The notes beneath the pieces were generated by a model, which ran no database searches, had not been told where the DNA came from, and saw nothing but the letters and a program-made list of their open reading frames with translations. Below, piece by piece: positions 24,719 through 35,205 of a stretch of DNA of 64,000 nucleotides. This stretch comes from Falsiroseomonas bella. GTDB lineage: Bacteria; Pseudomonadota; Alphaproteobacteria; Acetobacterales; Acetobacteraceae. The DNA lies in the NCBI RefSeq assembly GCF_003173615.1, contig NZ_QGNA01000001.1, forward strand, positions 1,488,001 to 1,552,000. The letters run 5' to 3'. Position 1 is the stretch's first letter. Each line of letters begins with the position of its first letter. The position numbers and the translations under genes were made by a program.

Positions 24719-26037
24719 GCACGCCGAAAGTGGTGCTGGTCGTGGAGGACGACCCGGTTCTTGGCCCCGCTTTGGTGCAGCGGCTTCGACTGGAAGGTTA
24801 TCGGCCGCGCCTTGCCGAGACAGGCGCGGCGGCGCTGCGGGAGGCGGCGGCGCTGGCGCCCGATGCGGTGCTCAGCGACATCCGCCTGCCGGACATGTCG
24901 GGCGAGGAGGTATATCGCCGCCTGCTGGCGGAATACGGCGCCCTGCCCGCCTTCTTCATGACCGCCTTCGGCGAGGTGGCGCAGGCCGTGCGCCTGGTTC
25001 GCGCCGGCGCGCGCGATTACCTGACGAAGCCCGTGGACGTGGACCGGCTGATGGTCGCGCTGCGCGCGGCGCTGGCGGCCGATCCGCAACCCGAGGCAGA
25101 CGCGCCGCCGCTTGGCGTCTCGCCCGCCATGCGCACCGTTGAGGCGACGCTGCGCAAGGCGGCGCGGGTGGATGTGCCGGTGGTGCTGACCGGCGAGACG
25201 GGTGTCGGCAAGGAAGTGGCGGCGCGCTTCCTGCACGCCGCCTCGCCGCGTGCGGCGCAACCCTTCGTCGCGGTGAACTGCGCCGCCATCCCGGCGGAAC
25301 TGGCGGAGAGCACGCTGTTCGGCCATGAGCGCGGCGCCTTCACCGGCGCGGTCGCGCGCAATGTCGGGCTGGTGGAGCGCGCGGGCGCGGGCACGCTGTT
25401 GCTGGACGAGGTGGCGGAACTCGCGCCCGACCTGCAGGCCAAGCTGCTGCGCCTGGTGCAGGAGCGCAGCTTCCTGCCGGTGGGCGCCGCCGCGGAGCGG
25501 CCCTTCGCCGCCCGGATCGTCTGCGCCACCCATGCCGACCTGGCGGAGCGCGTGCGCGCCGGCGCCTTTCGCGAGGACCTGTTCTTCCGCCTCAATGTGA
25601 TCGGGGTGGCGGTGCCGCCGCTGCGGCGCCGGCCGGAGGATGTTCCCCTGCTCGCCGCGCGCCTTCTGGCGGATGCGGTGGCCCGCTTCGGCCTCGGCCC
25701 GCGCCGGCTGCCGTCGGCGGCCATGGCGGCGCTGGCCGAGCATGACTGGCCCGGCAACATCCGTGAGCTGCGCAACCGGATCGAGCGCGCCGTCGCGCTG
25801 GCCGAGGGCGAGGAGCTCAAGGCTGCCGACCTCTTTCCCGAGGCGGCGCTGGAGCCGCCGCCCGCTGCCACGCCCGCGACGTTGGACACGGCATTGGGCG
25901 ATGCCGCGCGCGCCGCGATCCGCGACGCGCTGCGCCGTTCCGGCGGCAGCCGCGCCGGCGCCGCGCAGCTGCTCGGCATCTCCCGCACCACGCTTTGGAA
26001 GCGAATGCGGGAACTGGGCCTCGGCGAGGAGGGCTGA
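24715..26037 (+). CDS. NtrC-family response regulator (sigma54 activator)
   Basis: A 440-residue three-domain regulator. The receiver domain has Asp55 as phosphorylation site (LSDIRLPDMSG) and Lys105. The AAA+ domain has Walker A GETGVGKE (160-167), the sigma54-contact loop GAFTGA (207-212), Walker B TLLLDEVAEL and the arginine-containing sensor NIRELRNRIERA. The C-terminal Fis-type helix-turn-helix is SRAGAAQLLGISRTTLWKRM. It is translationally coupled to the kinase. The palindrome before mrpA is a candidate target. It is convergent with hemC; the 59-base gap contains no convincing terminator. Confidence 0.95.
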   Translation: MSTPKVVLVVEDDPVLGPALVQRLRLEGYRPRLAETGAAALREAAALAPDAVLSDIRLPDMSGEEVYRRLLAEYGALPAFFMTAFGEVAQAVRLVRAGARDYLTKPVDVDRLMVALRAALAADPQPEADAPPLGVSPAMRTVEATLRKAARVDVPVVLTGETGVGKEVAARFLHAASPRAAQPFVAVNCAAIPAELAESTLFGHERGAFTGAVARNVGLVERAGAGTLLLDEVAELAPDLQAKLLRLVQERSFLPVGAAAERPFAARIVCATHADLAERVRAGAFREDLFFRLNVIGVAVPPLRRRPEDVPLLAARLLADAVARFGLGPRRLPSAAMAALAEHDWPGNIRELRNRIERAVALAEGEELKAADLFPEAALEPPPAATPATLDTALGDAARAAIRDALRRSGGSRAGAAQLLGISRTTLWKRMRELGLGEEG

Positions 26038-26096
26038 GCCCGTTATCTGAGCGACTGATTCACCGCTTCGGCGACTCTGCCTTCGCGGATCAGGCG

Positions 26097-27125
26097 CTAC
26101 CCGAAAATGTCGGCGGGCGAGTCCGCGCGCAGGCTGTCGCCGAGCTCGCGGCCGAGCCGCGCGGCGTCGGCCGCGGCGCCGCACATCCGCCGTTTCAACA
26201 GGAAGGAGCCATCGGCGCGCGCGACGAGGCCGGTCAGTTCCACGTTGCCATCCGCCTGCAGACGCGCATGACCGCCGATCGGCGTGCGGCAGGAGCCGTC
26301 GAGCTCCGAGAGCAGCGCGCGTTCCGCACGGCTGGCGACCGCTGCCTCGGCATCCTCGATGATCGAGAGCAGCTCCCGCAGCTCGGCGTCGTCGGCCCGC
26401 ACCGTCACGCCGACGATGCCCTGGCAGGCGGCGGGCACCATGACCTCGGGATCCAGCACGCTGCCGGCCTCATGCGCCATCTCAAGCCGCCGCAGCCCGG
26501 CGAGCGCGAGCAGCGAAGCCTGCGGCCCGCCCTCGCCGCGCACCTTGGCCAGGCGCGATCCGACATTGCCGCGGATCATCTCCACCTGCAGGTCGGGGCG
26601 CGCATGCAGCAGCTGGCTCTGCCGGCGGACGGAGGCGGTGCCGACCAGCGCGCCGCGCGGCAGGCAGGCGAAGGGATCCCCGGCGTCCGGCGCGTGGCAT
26701 TCGGGACCGAGCACGATGGCATCGCGCGGATCCTCGCGCCGCAGCGTGCAGGCCAGCACGATGCCGGGCGGCAGCTCCGTCTCCAGGTCCTTAAGGCTGT
26801 GGACCGCGAAGTCGATGCGGCCATCCGTCAGCGCCTCGTGGATCTCCTTCGCGAACAGCCCCTTGCCGCCGATATCCGCCAGGCGCTTGTCCTGGATCTT
26901 GTCGCCGGAGGTCGCGATCACATGCTCCTCGAAGGCGTTGACCTCGCGCAGCAACGGGCAGACGCGCTGGATCAGGCCGAGGAAGTGCCGCGTCTGCCAC
27001 AGCGCGAGCGGCGAGCCGCGTGTGCCAACGCGCAGCGGCAGCGCCCGCGTCGTGCCGTGGCGATGCGGGGAGCCGCCGCCCGTGGCGCGGGCGTCGAGGG
27101 CGGCATCGAGCGAAGAGAGGCGCAT
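26097..27125 (-). CDS. hemC: Hydroxymethylbilane synthase (porphobilinogen deaminase)
   Basis: A 342-residue enzyme that polymerises four porphobilinogen units to hydroxymethylbilane in tetrapyrrole synthesis. Visible are GTRGSPLALWQT, DGRIDFAVHSLKDLE, GTASVRRQSQLL and the dipyrromethane-cofactor cysteine Cys279 in DGSCRTPIGG. About 28 residues precede the usual N-terminus, so a later start is possible. It lies 31 bases downstream of bchP on the same strand. It may therefore be co-transcribed with the leftward photosynthesis arm, tying early tetrapyrrole supply to bacteriochlorophyll synthesis. Confidence 0.96.
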   Translation of the reverse strand: MRLSSLDAALDARATGGGSPHRHGTTRALPLRVGTRGSPLALWQTRHFLGLIQRVCPLLREVNAFEEHVIATSGDKIQDKRLADIGGKGLFAKEIHEALTDGRIDFAVHSLKDLETELPPGIVLACTLRREDPRDAIVLGPECHAPDAGDPFACLPRGALVGTASVRRQSQLLHARPDLQVEMIRGNVGSRLAKVRGEGGPQASLLALAGLRRLEMAHEAGSVLDPEVMVPAACQGIVGVTVRADDAELRELLSIIEDAEAAVASRAERALLSELDGSCRTPIGGHARLQADGNVELTGLVARADGSFLLKRRMCGAAADAARLGRELGDSLRADSPADIFG

Positions 27126-27156
27126 CAGTCAGTCACTCCAGCGGGTCGCGCGCGGC

Positions 27157-28359
27157 TCATGCGCGGGCGAACCCGAACAGGTGGGCCAGATCCTTGAAGA
27201 AGATCCGCACATGCGCCAGCGGATCGCGGCGCACGAGCTCCTTGTTCATGTAGCTCTGCCAGGTCAGGCGCTGGACGTCCTTGTCCTCGCAGATCTTGAC
27301 GAACTTCTCGCGGCGCTTGTCCGACGAGTACCAGAAATACTGCATGATCCCGAGGATCCAGAAGACGCGCCCGTGCTGCTTCATGAAGCGCTTGCGCGCC
27401 AGGCCGAGCGCGGCCGGATTGCCGGAGGCGCAGAACGCCTCAGCCGCCTCCGCGGCAAGCCGCCCGCCGAGCATCGCGTAGTAGATGCCCTCGCCGGAGG
27501 CCGGCGCGACCACGCCGGCGGCATCGCCGGCCAGCAGCACGTCCCGTCCGTTGTCCCATTTCTTCAGCGGCTTCAGCGGGATGGGCGCGCCTTCGTGGCG
27601 GATGGTGCGCAGCTTGTCGAAGCCGGTCGCGCGCCGCAGGTCAGCGACGGCGCCGCGCAGCGCAAAACCCTTGTGCATGGAGCCGGTGCCGATGCTCACC
27701 TTCTCCCCATGCGGGAAGATCCAGGCGTAGAAGTCGGGCGAGAGCTTGCCCTGGTAGTACACGTCGCAGCGGTCGGCGTCGTATTTTGTGACCTCGCCCT
27801 GCCGCGGCGCCTCGACGATCTCGTGATAGGCGAAGACGCACTTCACCTTGTCGGCGCCCGGCACGGCCTGCTTGCCGACCTGGCTGCGTGCGCCATCGGC
27901 GCCGATGACGAGGCGTGCCCGCACACGCGTAAGCGGCGCGGAGTCGGGCGAACCCTTCTCCCGGTACTCCACAACGGCCACGCCGTCGGGATCGCGCGCG
28001 AGGGTCTCAAAGCTTCCGGTCGCCCGTGTCGCGCCCGCCTCCGCCGCGCGAACCCGGAGAAACTCGTCGAAATCCTCGCGGTCCACCATGCCGACATAGC
28101 CGCCGGTGTCGATCGGCATGTCCACTTCCTTGTCGGCGGGCGAGACCATCCGCGCCGAGGTGATCCGCGCCACCAGCAGATGTGCCGGGATGTCGAAGTC
28201 GCGGATCAGCCGTGGCGGGATCGCGCCGCCGCAAGGCTTGATGCGCCCTGCCTTGTCCAGCAGCAGCACGCTGCGGCCATTGCGGGCCAGGTCATACGCG
28301 GCCGTCGCGCCGGAAGGCCCGCCCCCCACCACCACGACATCGAAGGTCTCGTCCTGCAT
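27157..28359 (-). CDS. bchP: Geranylgeranyl reductase for bacteriochlorophyll
   Basis: A 400-residue flavoprotein that reduces the geranylgeranyl tail of bacteriochlorophyll to phytyl. It has an N-terminal FAD-binding motif GGGPSGATAA (12-21), GRIKPCGGAIPPRL, the middle GADGARSQVGK, and GDAAGVVAPASGEGIYYAM. The C-terminal segment FWILGIMQYFWYSSDKRREK is typical of BchP/ChlP. It is the fifth gene of the ppaA-led leftward operon; 13 bases separate it from the pucC-like gene. Confidence 0.96.
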   Translation of the reverse strand: MQDETFDVVVVGGGPSGATAAYDLARNGRSVLLLDKAGRIKPCGGAIPPRLIRDFDIPAHLLVARITSARMVSPADKEVDMPIDTGGYVGMVDREDFDEFLRVRAAEAGATRATGSFETLARDPDGVAVVEYREKGSPDSAPLTRVRARLVIGADGARSQVGKQAVPGADKVKCVFAYHEIVEAPRQGEVTKYDADRCDVYYQGKLSPDFYAWIFPHGEKVSIGTGSMHKGFALRGAVADLRRATGFDKLRTIRHEGAPIPLKPLKKWDNGRDVLLAGDAAGVVAPASGEGIYYAMLGGRLAAEAAEAFCASGNPAALGLARKRFMKQHGRVFWILGIMQYFWYSSDKRREKFVKICEDKDVQRLTWQSYMNKELVRRDPLAHVRIFFKDLAHLFGFARA

Positions 28360-28372
28360 CCTTCGTCTGCTC

Positions 28373-29695
28373 CTAGGGTGAGGCCGGTGCGGCCTGGGCG
28401 AAGTCGTCGCGGCGCATTGCCACGTCCTGGCCGATGCGCAGCGCCAGCAGCGCCGCGGCGAGGAACAGCGCGGCGTCTGCCAGGAAGACCACGCTGAAAC
28501 CCCCGGCGATGCTGCCCGTGGCGAGGCGCCCGAGATCCAGCACCACCGTGCCGAGGAAGCCGCCGAGGCCGAAGGCGATCGCCTGCGCCGCGCCGAACAT
28601 GCCCATGCGCACGCCTTCGCGTCCGCGTCGGCCCTGCGCCACGAGCTGCATCATCGCGGCGATAGCGGCGGCGGCGAACAGGCCGTTGGCCACGCCCAGC
28701 GCGAAGAAGGCGAGCCGCAGCGGGAAGGCGCCGCCGCGCACGCCGGCGAAAGCGAGGGTCAGCAGCACGCAGCAGGCGACCACGCAGCCGCCCAGGATCC
28801 AGCCCCGCAGCATCCGGATGCCGCCTTTCGCAAGGCTGCCCAGGATCGCGATGGCGATCATGCCGGCCAGCACGCCGCCATGCTGCACCGAGGACAGCCG
28901 CGTGGACTCGCCGAGCGTCATGCCGAAGACCGCGCCGGCGAAGGGCTCCAGGATCAGGTCCTGCGCGCTGTAGGCCAGCATCGAGACGAAGACGAAGAGG
29001 GTGAAGTGCCGCGCCGCGGGCTCCGACCAGACTTCCGCGAGTGCCGTGCGGAAGGCGGTTGGTGCCGCGCGCTCCGTCCGCGCGGCCTGGCCGCGCCCCT
29101 CGATGCCCGCCACGGCGAGGATGCTGACGAAGAAGGCGATGACGGAGACCGCCGCCGTCACCGTGATGAGCCGTTCCGCCGTGTAGGGATCGAGCAGGCG
29201 ACCGGTGGTCGCCGTCGTCACGACGAAGCCGGCGATCATCATGATCCACACGATCGAGGCCGCCGCCGGCTTGCGCGCCGGCGCCACGCGCGACGCCAGC
29301 AGCACCAGCAGCGACGTGCCCGCCGCGCCGACGCCGAGCCCGACCAGCAGGAAGCCCAGCACCGCAAGCAGGATGCCCGGCACCAGCGCCGTGCCCATCC
29401 AGGCCGTCGCCGCCGCGGCCACAACGCCGCCCAGTCCGAGCACCGCCATACCGCCGATGATCCAGGGCGTGCGCCGGCCGCCCTGGTCGGAGCCATGCCC
29501 GAGCCGCGGCCGCAGCATCTGCACGGCATAGTGCAGAGCGACCAGCGCGCCCGGCAGCATGGCCGGCAGCGCGTGCTCCACCACCATCACCCGGTTCAGC
29601 GCCGCCGTGGTCAGCACCACCACGGCACCGAGCGAGGTCTGCACCAGGCCGAGGCGCAGGATGCCGAGCCAGCCGAGGGGTGCTTGCGTCGTCAT
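28373..29695 (-). CDS. PucC/BCD-family MFS protein between bchP and bchG
   Basis: A 440-residue, twelve-helix member of the bacteriochlorophyll-delivery branch of the major facilitator superfamily. Family marks are ALNRVMVVEHALPAMLPG, GGRRTPWIIGG, SMLAYSAQDLILEPFAG and FGMTLGESTRLSS. This is the protein found between bchP and bchG in many purple bacteria (Bch2/ORF428), distinct from LhaA encoded at 42008. It probably helps move or insert pigment into light-harvesting complexes. Its start overlaps the bchG stop. Confidence 0.92.
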   Translation of the reverse strand: MTTQAPLGWLGILRLGLVQTSLGAVVVLTTAALNRVMVVEHALPAMLPGALVALHYAVQMLRPRLGHGSDQGGRRTPWIIGGMAVLGLGGVVAAAATAWMGTALVPGILLAVLGFLLVGLGVGAAGTSLLVLLASRVAPARKPAAASIVWIMMIAGFVVTTATTGRLLDPYTAERLITVTAAVSVIAFFVSILAVAGIEGRGQAARTERAAPTAFRTALAEVWSEPAARHFTLFVFVSMLAYSAQDLILEPFAGAVFGMTLGESTRLSSVQHGGVLAGMIAIAILGSLAKGGIRMLRGWILGGCVVACCVLLTLAFAGVRGGAFPLRLAFFALGVANGLFAAAAIAAMMQLVAQGRRGREGVRMGMFGAAQAIAFGLGGFLGTVVLDLGRLATGSIAGGFSVVFLADAALFLAAALLALRIGQDVAMRRDDFAQAAPASP

Positions 29696-30597
29696 GGCGC
29701 CAGCGCCACCGAGCAGGTCATCATGCCGGTCACGAACAGCGTGACGCCCGCGCCGTTGTACCAGGGCGCCAGGCCACGCGGATCGGTCAGCCACTTGCGC
29801 ATCGAGAGACCCTGCAGCGCCAGCACCACCGTGACGATCCCGGCCGCGATCGGATGACCCCAGGCCAGCAGCAGCGCGACCACCAGCATCTGCGGCACCG
29901 CCATGATCCAGCAGGCGGCCAGCGCCGCGCGTTCCGGCCCCAGCATCACCGGCAGCGACCGCAGCCCGAAGCGCCGATCGCCCTCGATGGACTTGAAGTC
30001 GTTGATCGTCATGATGCCATGCGCCGCAAGGCCATAGAGCACAGCAACCGCCACCACGCGGGGATCGGGCGCCATGCCGGACAGCACCGCGGCACCGGTG
30101 ATCCAGGGCAGTGACTCGTAGCTCAGCCCGCAGGCCAGCGGCCCCCAGATGCCGCTGCGCTTCAGCCGCAGCGGTGGCGCGCTGTAGATCCAGGCAAGGA
30201 TGCAGGCCAGTACCGTCGCCCCGAATCCCCAGGGCCCGAGCAGCGCGCCCACCACGAGCGACACGCAAGTCCAGCCGATCGCGACATAGAGGCCCCAACG
30301 ACCCGGCATGCGGCCCGAGGGGATCGGCCGATGCGGCTCGTTCACCGCGTCTACATGCCGGTCGAACCAGTCGTTCACCGCCTGGCTCATGCCGCAGACC
30401 AGCGGTCCCGCGAGCAGCACTCCGAGCATCGCCAGCGGCCAGCGCTCCGCCAGCGAGGCGCCGGAGGCGACGACGCCGCAGGCGAAGGCGAACATCGGCG
30501 GGAACCAGGTGACCGGCTTCAGCAGCTCCAGCACCACGGCCGGCGAGGGCCGCGTGCGGGGCGTGGTGGTGCCGGAAATCCCTGCCTCGCCGGACAT
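29692..30597 (-). CDS. bchG: Bacteriochlorophyll a synthase (esterifying prenyltransferase)
   Basis: A 301-residue UbiA-family membrane prenyltransferase that attaches geranylgeranyl to bacteriochlorophyllide a. The first polyprenyl-diphosphate site is NDWFDRHVDAVNEPHRPIPS and the second is NDFKSIEGDRRFGLRSLP. ATG at 30597 is chosen because AGGA stands five bases before it; an upstream ATG at 30618 would overlap ppsR and lacks a ribosome-binding site. Eight or nine membrane helices are predicted from the hydrophobic pattern. Confidence 0.96.
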   Translation of the reverse strand: MSGEAGISGTTTPRTRPSPAVVLELLKPVTWFPPMFAFACGVVASGASLAERWPLAMLGVLLAGPLVCGMSQAVNDWFDRHVDAVNEPHRPIPSGRMPGRWGLYVAIGWTCVSLVVGALLGPWGFGATVLACILAWIYSAPPLRLKRSGIWGPLACGLSYESLPWITGAAVLSGMAPDPRVVAVAVLYGLAAHGIMTINDFKSIEGDRRFGLRSLPVMLGPERAALAACWIMAVPQMLVVALLLAWGHPIAAGIVTVVLALQGLSMRKWLTDPRGLAPWYNGAGVTLFVTGMMTCSVALAP

Positions 30598-30604
30598 GGC
30601 GTCC

Positions 30605-32035
30605 TCAGCCCTCCACATGGTCGTCGGGGCCGAGATCGCCGAGGCCGTAGCGCCGCAGCTTCACATAGAGGCTCTGCCGGCTGAGCCCGAGCATCTCCGC
30701 GGCCGAGGCCCGGTTGTCGCCCGTCAGGTCCAGCGCCGCCTCGATGCATAGGCGCTCGATCGCATCGGTCGCCTCCCGCACCAGATCCTTGAGCGGAACG
30801 CGGCCGATCAGCTCGGTCAGTTGCTCGACCGAGCGCGTCGCGCCGTTGGCCGTGCGCGGCGCCGGCTTCGTGCGCGGCCCGATGTCGCGCACCAGGAAAC
30901 CGTAGGAGGGCTCGCCGCCATGCTGGACGGCGACGGCGGAAACCTCGACCTCGGTCATCGCGCCGAGGTCGCCGCGCAAGGTGGTGGTGAAGAGCCGGAC
31001 GGAGCCGCGGCTGCGGAGCGTGGCGAGCAGGACGTCGAGCTCGACCCCCTGGCGCCCCATCCAGCGTTCGAGGGACATGCCGCGCGCCTGGTCCTCGGCG
31101 CCGATCTGCACCATGTCGAGGAAGGCGGCATTGGCGCTGATGATGCGGGCATCCTGGTCGGTGACGACGAAGGCGTCGGGGGCGCCGTCGATCACCTTCA
31201 GCAGCCGCGCGCCAAGCCCCGTCTCTTCTTCGGATGCGCCCGCGGCGGCGTCCGTCTCGAGCCGTACGAGGAACAGGATGCTGCCTTCCTGGCGGAAGGT
31301 CGCGGCGGACACCGTGACGTCCGGCCCTTCCTCGAACAGCTTCGCGCGCATGTCGTCCGCCCGGCCTGCATTGCGCAGCGTCGTCAGCAGCGATTGCAGG
31401 GATGCGCGGTCCGACATGGCGAACAGCTCGGGCAGCGGGCGGCCGGTGAGCCGGCGCGTGGCGCCCGCAAACAGCCGCTGCGCGGACGGGTTCGCCTCCA
31501 GCACCCTGAGCGACTCCGAATCCAGCACGAGCAGCGGATCCACCGACATCTGGAACAGCAGCCGATAGCGCGTCTCGGCCTGGCGCAGGCGGGAATAGTC
31601 GCGCTCCAGCGACTGCTGCACCTCGACCAGGCGCTGCTGCAGCTGCGAGAGCGGGCGCAGGTCCCGCCCGAACACGACGCGGCGCCCGGCGCGCCCGAGC
31701 GGGGCGACCGAGCAGAGGATCGGCACCGTGGCGCCTTCCGCGAGCACGTGGTTCACGTGGCGCCAGCGCGGCGCGTCCTGCGGCGGAGCAGGATCCAGCA
31801 GCGCCTCGACCTTGCCGCGGCTGTCGCGGCTGACCGTGTCGATCCATGCGCGCCCGAGCCAGGAGCCGCCATTCCCGAGGTCGCTCGCCAGCTCGTCGCT
31901 GCCGAAGCCGACATCGCGGATGGCGCCAGCCTCATCAAGCACGAGCGCAACGTCCGCCGAGGCGACGACCAGCCCCGACACCGCTTCGGCGTCGAGGTGT
32001 CCGACCGACGTCTTGGGGGCTTTGAACGCCTTCAC
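30605..32035 (-). CDS. ppsR: PpsR/CrtJ photosynthesis repressor
   Basis: A 476-residue transcription factor that represses photosynthesis genes under oxygen. It contains an N-terminal domain, a coiled Q-linker (LQQRLVEVQQSLERDYSRLR), two PAS domains (about residues 160-260 and 280-390), and a C-terminal Fis-type helix-turn-helix with SAAEMLGLSRQSLYVKLRRY. Cysteines are present near the DNA-binding helix (IERLCIEAALD) and in the N-terminal region (PILCSVAP). These are candidates for the redox switch described in CrtJ/PpsR. The start is GTG at 32035. Its likely binding sites, TGT-N12-ACA, occur at several promoters in this window. Confidence 0.95.
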   Translation of the reverse strand: MKAFKAPKTSVGHLDAEAVSGLVVASADVALVLDEAGAIRDVGFGSDELASDLGNGGSWLGRAWIDTVSRDSRGKVEALLDPAPPQDAPRWRHVNHVLAEGATVPILCSVAPLGRAGRRVVFGRDLRPLSQLQQRLVEVQQSLERDYSRLRQAETRYRLLFQMSVDPLLVLDSESLRVLEANPSAQRLFAGATRRLTGRPLPELFAMSDRASLQSLLTTLRNAGRADDMRAKLFEEGPDVTVSAATFRQEGSILFLVRLETDAAAGASEEETGLGARLLKVIDGAPDAFVVTDQDARIISANAAFLDMVQIGAEDQARGMSLERWMGRQGVELDVLLATLRSRGSVRLFTTTLRGDLGAMTEVEVSAVAVQHGGEPSYGFLVRDIGPRTKPAPRTANGATRSVEQLTELIGRVPLKDLVREATDAIERLCIEAALDLTGDNRASAAEMLGLSRQSLYVKLRRYGLGDLGPDDHVEG

Positions 32036-32139
32036 ACCGCATCCCGTCCTTCATGCCGGGGGACCCCTCTGCAATCCGTCCTCCTGGTCGCCAATCCGAA
32101 AAGAAACCAGCACGATCAAAATCCAGGCGCCTCGACGCC

Positions 32140-33078
32140 TCATGTCTCCTGTGTGAGCAGGGCCAGCAACGTCTCCGCCTTCAGCACCGCCTGCTGCCCG
32201 TCCGTCGCCGTGGCGTCCGCACCGACCAGCGCCGCCAGCTCGGGCCGCTCCGCGAAAGGCAGGCCGCCGACCATGACGCCGAGGCCCGGGTTGCGCGTCG
32301 CACGCCGGATGTCGTGGATCAGCGCCGCAAGGGCCTCGACCCTGCTGTCGCAGGTGAGCGAGAAGCCCACCATGCTGAACCACTGCTTGCGCGTGGTCGC
32401 CACGATCTCCCGTGCGGATGCGCCGGTGCCGCTGATCACCTCCCAGCCCTGCCGGCGGAAGAACTCGCCGACGATGAGAAGGCCGAGGCTGTGCTGCTCG
32501 CCCGGAACCGGCGCCAGCAGGATGCGCCGCACGCCACCATGGCGGCCGCGGCGTGGCTCGAAGGCGTGACTGTTCTCCAGCACCAGCTGCTGCAGGCAGC
32601 ACAGGCCGACGGTGACGCTGGTGAAGTCGCAGCGGTCCTCCGACCACATCTCGCCAAGCCGGCGGGCCGTGGGTGCCAGGAGTTCGAGATAGATCCGCGG
32701 CAGCGAAACGTCGCGCGCGCGCAACCGGCCGACGAAGGCCGCAGCGGCGGCGAGCTCACCCGTCATCGCGATGCGGGCGAGTTCTTCGACTTCCTCGGCC
32801 GTGGGGCCTGGGCCGGCTTCGTGGCCGGCGGTGTCCGGTCCGACATTCCGCGCCAGGACGAGCCGGGGAATGACTTCCGCCTCCAGCGCCTTTGCGAGCC
32901 AGGCGACATGCCGCCGCTCCGCGCCTTCGCCTGCCGGGCGCAGGCCTGTCTCGGATGCGGACGCCAGCGCCACGGGCGACGCGGGGGAGAACCCCGACGT
33001 CACCACGGACATGGATTGGCCCCCGCTCTCGGTCATCTCCACCAGTGGCTCTCCAGCAGCCATGGGTTTCGAGGTCAT
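32140..33078 (-). CDS. ppaA: PpaA/AerR cobalamin-binding antirepressor
   Basis: A 312-residue regulator of the PpaA/AerR family. It has an N-terminal region of about 90 residues, a helical cap (PRIYLELLAPTARRLGEMWS) and a C-terminal B12-binding Rossmann domain (EQHSLGLLIVGEFFRRQGWE, VGFSLTC, VMVGGLPF). Such proteins bind cobalamin and relieve PpsR/CrtJ repression in a light- or redox-dependent way. The start at 33078 is supported by GGGAGAGG just upstream. It is the first gene of the leftward operon and divergent from bchF across a region with PpsR-like operators. A 104-base gap separates it from ppsR. Confidence 0.93.
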   Translation of the reverse strand: MTSKPMAAGEPLVEMTESGGQSMSVVTSGFSPASPVALASASETGLRPAGEGAERRHVAWLAKALEAEVIPRLVLARNVGPDTAGHEAGPGPTAEEVEELARIAMTGELAAAAAFVGRLRARDVSLPRIYLELLAPTARRLGEMWSEDRCDFTSVTVGLCCLQQLVLENSHAFEPRRGRHGGVRRILLAPVPGEQHSLGLLIVGEFFRRQGWEVISGTGASAREIVATTRKQWFSMVGFSLTCDSRVEALAALIHDIRRATRNPGLGVMVGGLPFAERPELAALVGADATATDGQQAVLKAETLLALLTQET

Positions 33079-33119
33079 CGCCCTCTCCCGCTGATGACTG
33101 TCACGATCGCGGCTCGGAA

Positions 33120-33153
33120 TGTCAATCCCGATTTACGTCAATGAAGCTTGACA
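33120..33153. promoter_or_regulatory. Abutting pair of PpsR-like boxes between ppaA and bchF
   Basis: TGTCAATCCCGATTTACG (33120-33137) and CGTCAATGAAGCTTGACA (33136-33153) each match TGT-N12-ACA with one mismatch, and they share two bases. The second contains the symmetric core GTCAA-N6-TTGAC and ends in a TTGACA that could serve as a -35 element. The divergent ppaA and bchF genes flank it, so both could be controlled from here. Confidence 0.6.
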
Positions 33154-33341
33154 CCTGCGACGCTGTGTCTCTAGCCTTCCTCTACGAAGCGCGACGTGGG
33201 GAGAAACATGCGGAAGTGCCCTGCCCAAGATGCCGAAAGTGGGCGGCCTTTCGAACCGAGCTTCCGCAGCCTGCCGTTCCTGGCGGTAGGCAGACCCGCG
33301 CGACGCACAGCGGACCGCCATTGACCGAGGGTTGTCAAGCA

Positions 33342-35203
<1,862 letters not shown>

Positions 35204-35205
35204 CC

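Noticed and set aside
26038-26096. Bidirectional terminator between the NtrC-type regulator and hemC
   Set aside because: No stem followed by a U-rich run could be found in this 59-base gap.
30598-30618. bchG starting at ATG 30618
   Set aside because: It would overlap the ppsR end and has no ribosome-binding site, whereas ATG 30597 has AGGA at proper spacing.
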